Positions 13,681 through 25,546 of a DNA stretch of 64,000 bases are shown one piece after another. Made by a program: the position numbers and the translations under genes. Under the pieces are notes generated by a model. That model did not search any database and was not told the origin of the DNA. It saw only the letters and a program-made list of their open reading frames with translations. Within the stretch, counting starts at the first letter, position 1; each line of letters starts with the position of its first letter. Where the stretch lies: positions 31,399,526 to 31,463,525 of the forward strand of contig CM033745.1 of assembly GCA_019671005.1 (NCBI GenBank). The letters are read 5' to 3'. This DNA comes from Hibiscus mutabilis (Eukaryota; Streptophyta; Magnoliopsida; Malvales; Malvaceae).

Positions 13681-16482
13681 TGTAACATCCCTAAAACCAG
13701 TCTAGTAGGAATTAGGATTTGACGATCAGAAACCCTTCATGGAAAGGGTACAAATATTGTATTGACTTTGACCGCAAGGTCAATTGTATCGATATTGGAT
13801 TCCAAATGAATCAAATTATTGTTTAAGGACCTTATTGTATGTATGGAAAACCTTTTAGTGGCTAAATTATAGAAATTGAAAGTTTGGGGGCAAAATCATA
13901 GAGTGTTAAGAGTTGAGGGACTAACCTTACAATTAGCCTCCTCAATTATAATCACCCATACGTGGAGTGATCTGATGGAGCTACTTCATGGGAAGGAAAT
14001 CTTCTAAACTAAAAATAAAAGAAATAAAGGATAAACCAAAAGACTTACCTGGTTAAAATATAAGCAAGCACCTCACCTCATCGTTATCTTCCTCATCCAA
14101 GCACACACCTCCATTGGAGCCTAAGCTCAAGCTTAGTTTTTCTTTGGTTTATTGTTATCGAATCGTTGCTATCGATTGGGTAAGCTTAATTCCCCAAGCT
14201 ATTTTTGGAATCTATGGGAAATTTGAGTGTAATCTCAAGCTAGGCTTTGGCTATCCATGGAAAATCTCTAGTTAATAGCAATATCGAGTTTAGATATTGA
14301 TTTTGATATCGTTATAATGGTTTCAATATCGTGATATTGATCCTAACAATTTCCTTTTGTTTTCCTAGTTTAAGAATCAATTAAAGAGCATCCATCATCT
14401 CCATCAAGGGCTAGGGACAAGGAAATTGCTATCTGAGAGCCGTAAGAGCTTCAAATTATCGAGGTGAGTGTAGTCGGAGTCTTGGGATTAGGCTAGGTGC
14501 CTTTCCCAATTTCATTGTCATTAATTATAGTATGGGTAACACTATTGTTAAGGATTATTGCATCGAACCACTTAAGTGGATTCCATTGGTAAGTTAAGGT
14601 AAGTCATTGCATTGAATATCGACCATTAATATTGTTATAGTCATTGCCATCGCTCATTGTCATTGAATTCGCCATCGATATAGTCATTAAATTATTGAAG
14701 CATTGAACATTGGACATAGAGCATAGTCATTGCTATTGTCATCGTCATTGTTATTGTCATTGAGATCATTGAACATTGCCATTGACATCAGAATATTGAT
14801 TATTGATAAGAACATGGAACATAGCTATTGTTATTGAACATCGATTATTGATATTGCCACCGGACCTTGGATTCAAAAGGACATTGAATACAATTGGAAT
14901 GCCATAGAATTCATGAGCTCAGTGTATAGGTGGACTACAATCCTAGGGCTACGGCCTATATTGATTTAGCGAGGTGGAGGGATGTGTTGTGATATTGGTC
15001 ATATTGGCAAGGCGGAGGGACTAGACCATTCATTATTTTGGCGAGGTGTAGGAGTTCGTGTATCCACTATCCCAAATCGATCCAAGGGTTATTGTCAAAA
15101 TATGGACTTATTGCTATTGAATATGATCATTGTATTGCTATTATTGACTAATTTCATTGATAATGTCAAGATATGTTTTGGAATGCATCTCATTGATAAA
15201 GTGTTTAGTTGTGACTACCTCACTAGGCAAAGTATGGCCAATGCATTTCACAACTCATCGTTGGAGATTGGAGAGGTTGAAGCGTTGGACAAATCACAAG
15301 TGAGCTTAAAGTAATGTATATCGGACTTATGAACTCGTAGTAGGGTGGCAAAGTACTTAGATTAGTCATGTATAGCCCTTTTGGCATGTACATTTTATAG
15401 TTGTGGTGTAAAGATGCCCTAAGCACCGAATAGCCTAAAATTGGTTAAAATGGCTTATTTGGCTCATAAGGTGGAAAACTTGGTAAATGGATTTGAATAA
15501 ACATAAAATTTGGCATGCAAGTAGATTTCAGTAATGAAATATTGTTGGTAAAGTTTCATTGCATTTGGACATTGATTGCTAGGTCAAATGGACTAAAAAC
15601 CAGATAAAAATTGACATTACCGTGTAGGGTGTATCGATACAGCTCAAGTTGTATCGATACAGCCTTGCATATTTGGTCTGGGAAAGCATAAGTTAACCAT
15701 AGCGTATTGATATAGGTTTTGGCAATAAGGTTTGGGCATTTAAATGTATCGATACAGCCTTAGGTTGTTTCAAAACAGGTAAACTCTAGTCAATTCGTAT
15801 CAATACAGCCCCAGCTGTATCGAAACAGGCATTGGTCAATGAAAGTTAGAAGTGAGTCTGAGTATTTCTATATCGATACGGCATGATGGTGTATCGATAC
15901 AGTGATCGTTATCACAGATATAAGACCATAAATAGCAAGTCAAAATTGGTCAACCCGTATTGATACAGGCCCAACTGTATCGAAATAGGACTTGACATAT
16001 TCAAATGGATTCTAAATTGTGCACACTCGTATCAGTACATCCTCAAGGTGTATCAACACAAGATAGTTAATTTCGTTAAAAGAATAGACTAAAGTTTTGC
16101 GATGGTTACGGAATGGTCATTGATATTATATGAGCTAATTGGATAAGAAAATGAAGTCTGGTTAGCATGAAAATTTACAAGCTTACTATCATTATACTGA
16201 ATTTCATTGTTGAACAGTTAATTACATTAAAGGACCTATAAATTATTAGACTTACATTTTAGTCCCTAAAAGTTATAAAAGTTAGAAACTGGTCCTAATT
16301 GATGAACCATTGTTTCACATTATATAATCAGGCTATTGTCCTAGTTTAGTAATAATTGGGAAAGTATATTACTAATCATTGAATTGAAATTTTATCGCAC
16401 CGATTACCGCACCGATTACCGCACCGTTCACCGGTAGCACACTTTGACCTGGCTCTCAACCAGGCTGGGAAGGGGTGTTACA
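13681..16482 (+). mobile_element. Complete solo LTR (2,802 bp) of a chromovirus, with perfect 5-bp TSD
   Basis: TGTAACATCC...GGGGTGTTACA is flanked by GGTAT on both sides (13676-13680 and 16483-16487). The target is the middle of the conserved core of Element 2, whose sequence continues exactly across the break. The family is that of Elements 5 and 6 (shared TTGACTTTGACCGCAAGGTC near 13766). Landmarks: perfect donor-like GAGGTGAGTGTAG (14461-14473), CATTG-rich stretch (14600-14870), conserved core (about 14895-15080), acceptor position with CAC instead of CAG (15249-15251), AACTCGTAG...TGGCAAAGTA (15332-15355), and the GTATCGATAC dyad array. Confidence 0.92.
15631..16059. repeat. GTATCGATAC dyad array, solo LTR
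   Basis: Six pairs of a 10-bp palindrome or near-palindrome are spaced 20 or 21 bp start-to-start: 15631/15651, 15746/15767 (weak partner), 15797/15817, 15870/15891, 15957/15977 and 16029/16050. Four copies are exact GTATCGATAC. The 10-11 bp spacers and the sequence between pairs are not conserved. Confidence 0.8.
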
Positions 16483-16580
16483 GGTATAGTTGGCATGCCA
16501 TAGAGTCCATAGAGCTCTTGTTTGGGGGTGGACTACGGTCATTATTGGGAGACAGTAGGAGGGAAGTGTTGTGGTCACTT

Positions 16581-16721
16581 GGCGATAGTTGGAGGGATTA
16601 ACTGGTACTACGAGTACCATTTTATTTGGCAATAGTTGGAGGGATTGACTGGTACTACGAGTACCATTTTATTTGGTGATAGTTGGAGGGATTGACTGGT
16701 ACTACGAGTACCATTTTATTT
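16581..16721 (+). repeat. Tandem triplication of a 47-bp hairpin-bearing unit
   Basis: There are three head-to-tail units (16581-16627, 16628-16674, 16675-16721), nearly identical, with a partial fourth start at 16722. Each contains GGTACTACGAGTACC, a 6-bp stem with a 3-base loop. The unit is the end of the conserved LTR core; other copies of the core have it once. Confidence 0.9.
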
Positions 16722-18050
16722 GGCGATAGTTGGTTGGGGATTCGTGTACCTAGGCTGTTACTTGATTCTCAAGGATATTTTAAAGACAAAATTATGAAAT
16801 TGCAATCCTAAAAAGTAAGCTATCTGGATAACTTATGAAACAAGTAACTCATGTTTAAGATATGATATGTTTGACGACTTGTCTAATAAGTAACTTATGT
16901 ATTGTTAGGTTACGATGAAAAAAAGAAATCAAGAAAGTTTATAAGTTAAATAAATGAATCATGGAAATGACTTGCTTAATAAGAAAAATGTATCTTTTAA
17001 ATATTGAGTGTCCTTTTGGGTGAATAGATACGCTTTGATAATGTGCCTACATTCTTGTGATTGGTTTGAGTGCTTAAATGGTTATGAATTGTTCGAATAT
17101 CCATGAATATGTGATTATGCTTATTTTGAATACCTTCACACTTATATTTTTGGTGCCCTATACGCTAAGTAACTTGCATATTGAAAAGCTAAGTTTGATA
17201 TCTTATATGATAAGAAAATCCATGCCTATGCCATATCATGTTAAATAACTTGAGTGGCAAGTAATACATGCTTATGTGTAAGAAATTAGTGAAATATAAG
17301 TTGATCTAGTATATCACTTGATAACTTGAGCAATAAGCAATACTTGCATGTAGGCTATTTGTGTATATATAATTGAATTAAGAAAGGTTACCATATTTGA
17401 AACCTTGTAGTTAAAAGGACTTGTATTCGATCAAGTGTGTTATTTGAATGGTTTCGGTATGCTTAATAATAATTCCATATTCGAACTCACTAAATCGATG
17501 TTTTGTAATTGATCAAGCTTGATACTTACCTGGATTCAATGGTTTTAAAGAAAGGATAGAGTATAACTTAGAGTTTTTGATTCATGTTTTTAGTTAGTTG
17601 AGCTACCTCACTAAGCAATTGCTTACTCTATTCCTTCATTGCATTTCAGGGTAAATGTGCCTTCAAATTTCTCCTGAGCATGGACGTGATCACAAGGATA
17701 TAAGTATGATTTGAATTAATATCTTTAAAACTCCTAGATGGTGGCATATAGTTGTTAAGTTTGCATAGTGCATTTAGATCCCATTTTGGCTATATATGTG
17801 TATAAATTTTATAAGTATTCAAGCTTTGTAATGGGCCTCTAATTATTCCATAGTTGCTTGCCTTATGAGTTATTATAGTTAGTATGATTGTATGGTTGTT
17901 TAAATATCTATATGTGACTTAAGTTGATAAATCACCTTGATGTCATGCGTGTATGTGGGCTGATACATATATCTTTTATCATGTGTTAAACCCTAGAAAG
18001 GTAGTGTAGTTCGTATGACTAGATTGAGGGTTAAAATAAGCAATTGGTAG

Positions 18051-20839
18051 TGTAACACCCCTTCCCGATCTAGTAGAGAACCGGGTTAGAAAGCGTTATC
18101 AAAAAACATATTCGAAAATCGAAAGCTTAATCGGAGTCAAAAATCTATTCGGAAGTTCTAAATTCTTATTTAAGGATTAGTGAACCTAGTTATCAATTAC
18201 TGACTCAATATAGGGTCAATTTTAAAATTTTACAAACTTAGGGACTAAATTGCAAATTTTATAAATTAGCGATCCTAATCCAAATTCTTTATTACCAATT
18301 TGTAATTAAACTTACCAATTATTAATATGTGAAGTTTCGTTACTATCAGATATCATTAACCTAATCAATTAATCCATATAGTTATTAGTGGCCAATTTGT
18401 AAGTTGTTCAAATTCTGCTTTTATGCCTTATAACAGATTTAAATAATACCATATCGATACGCTAATCCTAATTTCAAATTTATTCAAAGGATGTCAAACC
18501 CGTACCGATATAGCTATTCTTGTATCGATACGCGTTGACCGCGTTGACCCCGTACCGATACGCTCTAAGACCATATCGATACCATTTTTCAACCTAAATT
18601 CTAGTGACCAATTTCTTTACCGATACGCCCTAGCCGTATTGATATGCCTTGTTCCTTAAGTCAAATATATGCCTAACTGTACCGATACGCCATCACCCGT
18701 ATCGATACGCCCTGACCTATAATGACAGAATTTTTTTGGGTTTTAATCGATTTACCTAATCAAACGTTATTCAAATTTCACCAAATTTTACGAAAAAACC
18801 CTAAAAACAATATTTCTAATCGTGTGTCAAATTTAAAGGAATTTCGAATTCGCTTACCAAAGTTTTACTAATTAGTGATTTAGGCTCATTTTAGCTAGTT
18901 TGCCAAGTCCAAAACATACCATTATAACATACAACGCCTAGGTATTATTATGCTTGCACAACCACATAAAAATAAGCTATTACAATGCGTATAAAACTTA
19001 TGCCACCTTACTAGGAGTTTGGAAACAAAAGTATACATACATATGGTAGTGGGGCTGACTTGCAACCGTAAATTACACGATTGATGTCCGGAAAGCTTTA
19101 GGATCCTGAAATGCATGAGACACACATATGTTAGGCTTACATAGCCTAGTGTGGTAGTCATAACAACATAAGCAATAACAATACATAAATGGCATGCTAT
19201 GAACATGAATGGCATATTGGCATACTTAATTATCATAATCGCATTCTTTTAATCACAAGGTCTCATGCTTAGGCCATTTATCATAATTGTACATAATCAT
19301 AATGAATCTTATAAACATTTAAATTCCCTTGGACAATGTAACAAGTGGATATGCGGGTTACCCTTTACACCACACATATATTAGAAAATAGGTCGTAGCC
19401 TTGAGCCGTAGCTATGGCTAGTATCCCTTACACAATCTATCCTTATCTCCTCCACATATATGCCGTAGCCCCGGACCACAGTCCAATCCCTTACTTATAC
19501 GAGCTCAAATAACCCTATGGCATGCCAATTGTATCCAAAACTCACAGATGTCCAAGGTTACACATATTTCATTATGTTACTTACCTTTATGCCCGTAGGC
19601 TATAGCGTATCGGAATCAAAATTGAGCCTTAGCTAAATAACATGTCATATCATGATCATATCATATCGGAATCATATCATATCATAATCATAACATATCA
19701 GATACAATATATATACTCATAGACATATCGAATAATGTAAGGACTTACCATGCTAGCCGTTAGCATATCCATACATGCTTGTTCTATGTGAGCCTTTAAA
19801 CAAAATGCAATTATAACATAAACGAATGCAGCGAGATGGCTCCTTGCCTATCCCTCAACAGTACTACACTCACCTTATCTACGAGGTTCTCGAATTACAA
19901 CTCTGTTGTGCCTAGCTTTCTTTGGAGATGGCAAGGGACCCTTCTCCACTATTTGAGCTATCATAAAATTAAGAGTTACATTAGAATTCGATCTAAGGAT
20001 TCAGAAACATGTTTCAAGATTACCAAAACTTGTAGGCAACATCGGAATGTCAAAGTTAACTCCCTATTTCATGGGTTTCCCTTTGAACATAGAAAACCTA
20101 CTTTCGAAATTAAACCCCAACAAATGATGGAATGAACAAATCGATATAGGGATTTTACTCACCGAGTCGTAGGCTTTCAAAAGAAGTATCGAGGTTGAAC
20201 AAAGGACAAAGATGGAACCAAGGTGCTTGCTTAAGCTTGAGCTTGAAGATGGAAATGGAGGTATGAGCTTATTCAAAGCAAAGGTAGAGTTTTTAGTTCC
20301 GCAAGAACATAGCAAGGAAGAAAGCTTTTTTTTAAGAATTCCTAAAAGCCAACCTTAATTATTTCTCACATATATAGCAACCAATAGGAAGCTTACCCTT
20401 CTCCAAGGGTTTGCTAAACCCAATTAAGTCACTTTTCTTCCTATCATTCAATTGTCAATTAGATGGCAGTTAGTCATCTCTTCTGATGACTTTCACATGG
20501 GGAAGGCCAAGCAAGGAGGAGAGTAAGCACCTTGCTTCAATTCCTTCTAATTTGGGCTTCAAACAAATTCAAAATAGGGGAATCGTATCGATACGCTCAT
20601 ACTAAAACAGGTAAATTAGTTATTGGCTGTTGGGCTGTATCGATACACCTTGCTTAGAATTTGCAATTTGGCTTTATATTTCATACAAGGAAGTTCATTC
20701 ACTCAAATAGGACCGAAATATAACTTCATTATACAATATGGGTACAAAGTTCAATCATTACAAACGTTTAACATATCGGATTCAAAATTTCTGATCCCTA
20801 GAACCTACTTCTGACTAGGCCAGTTTTCGGGATGTGACA
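18051..20839 (-). repeat. Element 3 3' LTR (2,789 bp, complete)
   Basis: On the element strand it starts TGTCACATCCC (20839) and ends GGGGTGTTACA (18051). Splice-like pair: AAG|GTGAGTGTAG at 19873 and GCATTTCAG|GATCC at 19106, 768 bp apart, with the conserved core (about 19330-19560) between them. AACTCCTAG + 4 bases + GTGGCATAAG lies at 19019-18997. GTATCGATAC pairs lie at 18451-18708, and two more isolated copies are at 20585 and 20637. Confidence 0.88.
18451..18708. repeat. GTATCGATAC dyad array, Element 3 3' LTR
   Basis: Pairs are at 18502/18522, 18552/18573, 18617/18636 and 18679/18699 (spacings 20, 21, 19 and 20), plus a single at 18451. Variants are GTACCGATAC, ATATCGATAC and GTATTGATAT. 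Confidence 0.8.
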
Positions 20840-20851
20840 TCTCTCCCCCTT
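20840..20851 (-). promoter_or_regulatory. Polypurine tract of Element 3
   Basis: On the element strand AAGGGGGAGAGA directly abuts the LTR start TGTCACATCC. This is the normal plus-strand primer position of Ty3-type elements. The same AGGGGG tract precedes the 3' LTRs of Elements 4 and 6. Confidence 0.8.
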
Positions 20852-20861
20852 AAAAAAATTC

Positions 20862-22260
20862 ATCCTCAAATTTTTACATCAAGAAAAGAGGTGAGGATAC
20901 TATTTTTGCATGGTTTCTTTAGGTTCTCACGTTGCCTCTTCAACCGAGTGGCTTCTCCAGAGAACTTTCACTAAAGGCACTGACTTGTTATGAAGTCTCT
21001 TGACTTCTCGTGTGACGATCTACACAAGTTCTTCCTCGTACATCATATTAGATTAAATTTCCATAGATTCTGGCTTGATCACGTTGGAAGAATCCGACCA
21101 GGATTTCCGTAGCATAGATACATGGAAGACATTATGAATTCGACTTAACTCCTCAAGGAGAGCTAGCAGGTAAGCAACAGGTCCAACTTTTTTTATCGCT
21201 CCGAATGAGTCAATGAAACGAGGACTTAGCTTCCCCTTTTTGTTGAAACGAAGGATCTTCTTCCATGGAGACACTTCGAGGAAGACCTTCTCACTAACCT
21301 CGTACTGAATATCTCTTCTCTTCAGATCAGCATAAGCCTTTTGTTGGTTAAATGTTGCTTTGAGCCGATCACGGATAATGGTCCCCCTTTCTTCGGTTTC
21401 TCAGAGTAAATTAGGGCCTAACATCTTGCCTTCACTAAGTTTGGTCCAACAATGATGAATTCTACATCTCCTTCCATAGAGAGCTTCATACGAAGCCATT
21501 TGAATCGAGTCTTGGTAACTGTTATTGTATGCAAACTCGACTAAGGGTAAGGATTTCTCCCATGTATCCCCAAAGTCGATAACACAAGCTCGAAGCATAT
21601 CTTCTAGAATCTGTACAACCCTTTCAGATTGGCCATCAGTCTGAGGATGGAAAGCAGTGCTTAGGTTTACTCGAGTTCCCAAAGCCTCGTGTAAGGTCCT
21701 CTAAAACTATGCTGCGAACCGAGAGTCAAGATCGAAGATAATGGATACTGGGACTCCGTGTAAACGAATGACTTCACAGATGTACAACTCCGCGAGCTTA
21801 GGTAAACTGAAATCCATTATCATTGGAAGGAAATGAGCAGATTTGGTGAATCGGTCTACCACAACCCAGATAACATCATTCTTCTTCGGAGTCATTGGCA
21901 AACCACTTACAAAGTCCATCGTAATACACTCATATTTCCATTGTGGAAGCTTGATAGGTTGCAGAAGACCAGTCGACAACTTGTGTTTGGCTTTGACTCA
22001 TTGGCAAGTCAAGCACTTAGTCATGAAGTCCATAACTTTATTCTTCATACCGAACCACCAATATAACTCTTTTAGGTCCTTATACATTTTAATATCTCCT
22101 AGATGAATAAAGAAAGGGCTAGAATGAGCTTCACTTAGGATTTGATTCCGAAGATCATCATTATCAGGAACACAGATACGATTTTGGAAACAAACAAGCC
22201 TTCAAAATTCATATCAAAATCAGGATATGTATTATCCTTGACTTTACAATAAGAGGTTGT
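20862..22260 (-). pseudogene. Element 3 integrase and chromodomain remnant
   Basis: Frames at 21707-21979 (TMDFVSGLPMTPKKND and DRFTKSAHFLP, then HGVPVSIIFDLDSRF) and 21401-21682 (FHPQTDGQSERVVQILEDML, NNSYQDSIQMASYEALYGRR) are the DDE core. The second catalytic motif, usually SDRDPRF, is FDLDSRF. 21053-21274 (SPWKKILRF, GKLSPRFIDSF, IHNVFHVSMLRK) is the C-terminal domain. A chromodomain-like tail (SVEEATWEP, YPHLF) reaches about 20880. The N-terminal zinc region lies about 22020-22200 with stops. At least five frame breaks are visible. Integrase would join element DNA to host DNA; this copy cannot. Confidence 0.88.
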
Positions 22261-22352
22261 AACTCCTCATCAGATTCTTGGAGTGTTTTGTTTTGGGATA
22301 CAATGGTTGACTAAACTCTCAATTCCGCCAACAACTTGCCATGCTTCTTAAG

Positions 22353-23681
22353 TCAAAAGTGAGCATTCAAAGATCTCGTAGAGGGAGTGGGATTTCGTCT
22401 AAGAGCGTCGGCCACAACATTGGCTTTACCACGATGGTAATCAATAACCAAGTCATAGTCTTTCAAAAGCTCCAACCAACAACATTGATGAAGATTTAAT
22501 TCTTTATGTTTTATGAGGTACTTTAGGCTCTTGTGATTAGTGTACAAGTAACACTTCTCACCGTAGAGGTAGTACCGCCAAATCTTTAAAGCAAACACAA
22601 CTGCGGCTAACTCCAAGTTGTGGGTCATATAGTTTAATTCTTGAGGTTTAAGTTGACGTGAAGCATAAGCTATGAATTTGCCTTCTTGCATCATCGCACA
22701 ACCTAATCCAGTTGGGATGCATCACTATACAGAGTGAAGTCTTTACCCGACTCGGGTTGCACCAAAACAGGGGCATGAGTAATGACTTGCTTAAGATGAT
22801 CAAAACTTCTTTTCTGACCCACTAGCCATACAAAGGGAGTTTCCTTATGGACAAGCTTCATCAAGGGTGCAACAATCAGTGAGAACCCTTTAATGAATCT
22901 ACGGTAGTAGCCTACAAGGCCCAGAGAACTACAAACTTCTCCAACATTCCTTAGAGGGATCCAATGAAGGATTTCTTGGATCTTCTTTGGGTCAACTTGG
23001 ATTCTCGTAAAAGAGATTACATGGCCTAGGAAGGACACTTCGAATAGCCATAATTCACATTTGTTGAATTTGGCGTAAAGTTGCTTCTCTCGGAGAGTCC
23101 GAAGCACAATTTAGAGATGTTCTTCATGAGTAGTGCCGTCTTTTGAATAGATCAGATTATCATCTATGAACACCACCATGAACTTATCTAAATAAGGTCA
23201 GAACACACAATTCATCAAGTCCATGATGGCTGCAGGTGCATTCGTAAGCCCAAATGGCATTACCAAGAACTCATAGTGGTTGTATCTAGTACGGAAGGTA
23301 GTCTTTCGAACATCAGACTCCTTTACTAACATTTGATAGTACCCGATTGAAGGTATATCCTTGAAAAGACATAATCATATTTCAATTAATTAAAAAGGTC
23401 ATCGATCCTAAGCAACGGGAACTTGTTCTTGACTGTCACCTTATTTGACCAACTATAGTCAATGCTTAGGTGCATTGATCCATCTTTCTTCTTAACAAAC
23501 AAAACTGGTGCTCCCCAGGGTCAGGAACTCGGTCGGATGAATCCTTTATCTAGAAGGTCTTGGATTTGGGCCTTTAGTTTCCTCAAGTCCACCAGGGCCA
23601 TTCTATACGGAGTAATAGAGACCGGAGTAGTCCCAGGTTGCACTTCTATCTTGAATTCCACTTCTCAAGCGGGAGGGAGTC
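22353..23681 (-). pseudogene. Element 3 reverse transcriptase-RNase H remnant
   Basis: The RT catalytic motif FIDDNLIYS lies about 23145-23172 and keeps both Asp but has Asn for the usual Ile after them. 22703-23107 reads KCELWLFEVSFLGHVI, GLVGYYRRFIKGFS and LYSDAS, the end of RT and the first RNase H Asp. After a stop, 22353-22694 continues RNase H (IAYASRQLKP, LELAAVVFALKIW, TNHKSLKYL, VVADALRR). The third acidic residue (normally TDHKSL) is Asn. RT N-terminal sequence around 23240-23680 is in several frames. Not functional. Confidence 0.88.
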
Positions 23682-25391
23682 CTAGAAGTTCATTGGAAAC
23701 ACATCGAGAAACTCTTCTGCAACTGGTACCTCTTCTAGTTTCAAATCTTCTTTAGACCCCATGGCACACATAAGAGTCTTCTTAGGTTCGGATTTCATCA
23801 AGGTTATACTCTCCTTACCAAGTCCACAGAGATATAACTTCTTCTCAGAAAAATCAACCCACGCTTGATGTTCGGCTAGCCAATCAAGGCCTAGGATGAG
23901 ATCGAACTCATGAAAGGGCAGGGCCATTAGATTTGCCTGAAATGGGATCCCTTGGATCCTCAAAGGACAAGCTTTACAAACTCATCGAATAGTCTCACTA
24001 TCTCCTAACGGATTAGAGACAACCACCTCGTAAGCAACAGGTTTAGGTTCTAAAGCATACTTGGCAATCAAAGGTTCACTAACGAAAGAATGCGTAGAGC
24101 CCATATCCACTAAAGCATAAACAAGATCAGAACATAATTCCATCATACATGCAATCATATCAGGATCACCTTCATATTCACGACCCCAAAAGTGGTACAT
24201 ATGGGCTGAAGTCTGAGGGTCACGACTAGCTGAAGGGGCATTGATGTTGCGAGGTCTCCCTGCTGATCTAGATTGCACTTGCTTTGCTCCCCTCCCCTTG
24301 TTAGGTTTGTTCTGAGAAGCTACAAAGGTATGAGCATGAAGATTATGCAGACACTGTCCTACGTGGCACTTTTGGCAGAAGTTACACAGAGGAATCTGAG
24401 AGCCCTTTGCAGAACCACACGTACTATCCACTGAAGCTATACGAGCAACAGATGTTCCTGCATATTGGAATTGTGGCACATAGCCAGATCGTGGCAACTG
24501 CTAAAAAGTGGCAGACTTCTAGTCCCACTACTTCCTTTTTTCTGTGGCATAGGAGGCTTGGAGTTATTTCGATACCTCTTATCGGATTGGGCTTGATTCC
24601 CTTTTCTTCTTTCAGAAGCCTTTTGGGAGGCTTCAGTAGAAATGGCTCGGTTGACAAGCGCCTGGAAGCCTCTATCTTCAAAGCAACAAAGAGGGAACGT
24701 AATTCATCACACAAGTCGTCTATGAACATCCGACACTTATCCTTCTCTGTGCGAATGATCTCGGTACCATATCTTGCATATTTTCAGAAGTCTTTGATGT
24801 ACTATTCCACGGGTCTTCCCCATTGTCTCAGATGCAGGAATTTCTTATGTCTTTTAGCGATATATTGGTCACTATGTACTTCTTGCAGAACTCCTGAAGG
24901 AAGAAGTCCCACGTAACTCGATGTTCGGGCACGGTGAGCGTCATAGTATCCGACCAGCTCTGGGCCCCTTTAGCAATCAAGACCAAGGCACATTCTAGCT
25001 TGTGCTCCTCAAGGCACTTCATCTGTTTATTCAGCACTTTCAGAGTATTCTCCAGCCAGTATTCTGTGATTTTGGGATTATCTAGGTCCTGGCCGGTAAA
25101 GGTATAAACCAGATACTGCTTGCGCTTATCAATAGGGGCCCTCGATATAGGAAAAGCTGCTTCAGCAGGCTAAGGGAGTGGTTCTTGTCAGAGTGACACA
25201 ACCACTTGCTTGATAATGTTGGCCAATGACATAAGATACTCCTGCTGAGCTGCAGGCATCGGAGGAGGGTGAAGTGGGTCATTATGCCCAACTTGTTCCA
25301 GCCTGGCTTCAGCCCTCAGATTATCCCCCTGAGTTGAGGAGGAATTAGGGTTTGGTTCATTAATAGGGCATTTATCAGTAGGCCGTGACAT
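23682..25391 (-). pseudogene. Element 3 gag and protease remnant
   Basis: Gag starts with ATG at 25391 (MSRPTDKCPINEPN); its first frame stops at 25188. Capsid-like pieces follow at 24828-25037 (LECALVLIAKGAQSW, VTWDFFLQEFCKKYI). A zinc-knuckle-like CNFCQKCHVGQC lies in 23982-24497, with the protease site ALVDMGSTHSF, in which the usual D-S/T-G is D-M-G. 23682-23963 is the protease C-terminal part (FDLILGLDWLAEHQAWVDF, GLGKESITL). The start was chosen because it lies about 110 bases after the leader blocks, as in Elements 4 and 6. Several stops and shifts break it. Confidence 0.85.
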
Positions 25392-25457
25392 TTTTAGATC
25401 TAATCATAAGAAAGATTAAATCGTGTAAGCTACAAGTCACATATAACATATACAAAT

Positions 25458-25546
25458 AACTCTTAGGTGGCATAAGTACATACAGACTCGTAACGGGCTT
25501 CAGTTTAGTCCTAGAATCGACTAAACCTAGGCTTTGATTCCATAAT
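25458..25546 (-). promoter_or_regulatory. Primer binding site, hairpin and leader block of Element 3
   Basis: On the element strand the LTR end is followed by a weak primer site (ATGGAATCAAAGCC, about 25542-25529). Next comes the perfect stem GTTTAGTC / GACTAAAC with an 8-base loop (25526-25503), then CTTATGCCAC CTAAGAGTT (25476-25458). The last block is the reverse complement of the LTR block AACTCCTAG + 4 bases + GTGGCATAAG (26528-26506), with 18 of 19 positions pairing. Confidence 0.75.

Noticed and set aside
15631..16059. CRISPR-like array
   Set aside because: The repeats are 10 bp palindromes in pairs inside a plant LTR; there is no fixed repeat-spacer period and no cas gene.
19640..19710. 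ATATCATAATC-type satellite
   Set aside because: It is a short low-complexity run shared by the two Element 3 LTRs, with no regular period.
24407..24916. 169-codon plus-strand frame
   Set aside because: It is the antisense shadow of Element 3 gag.
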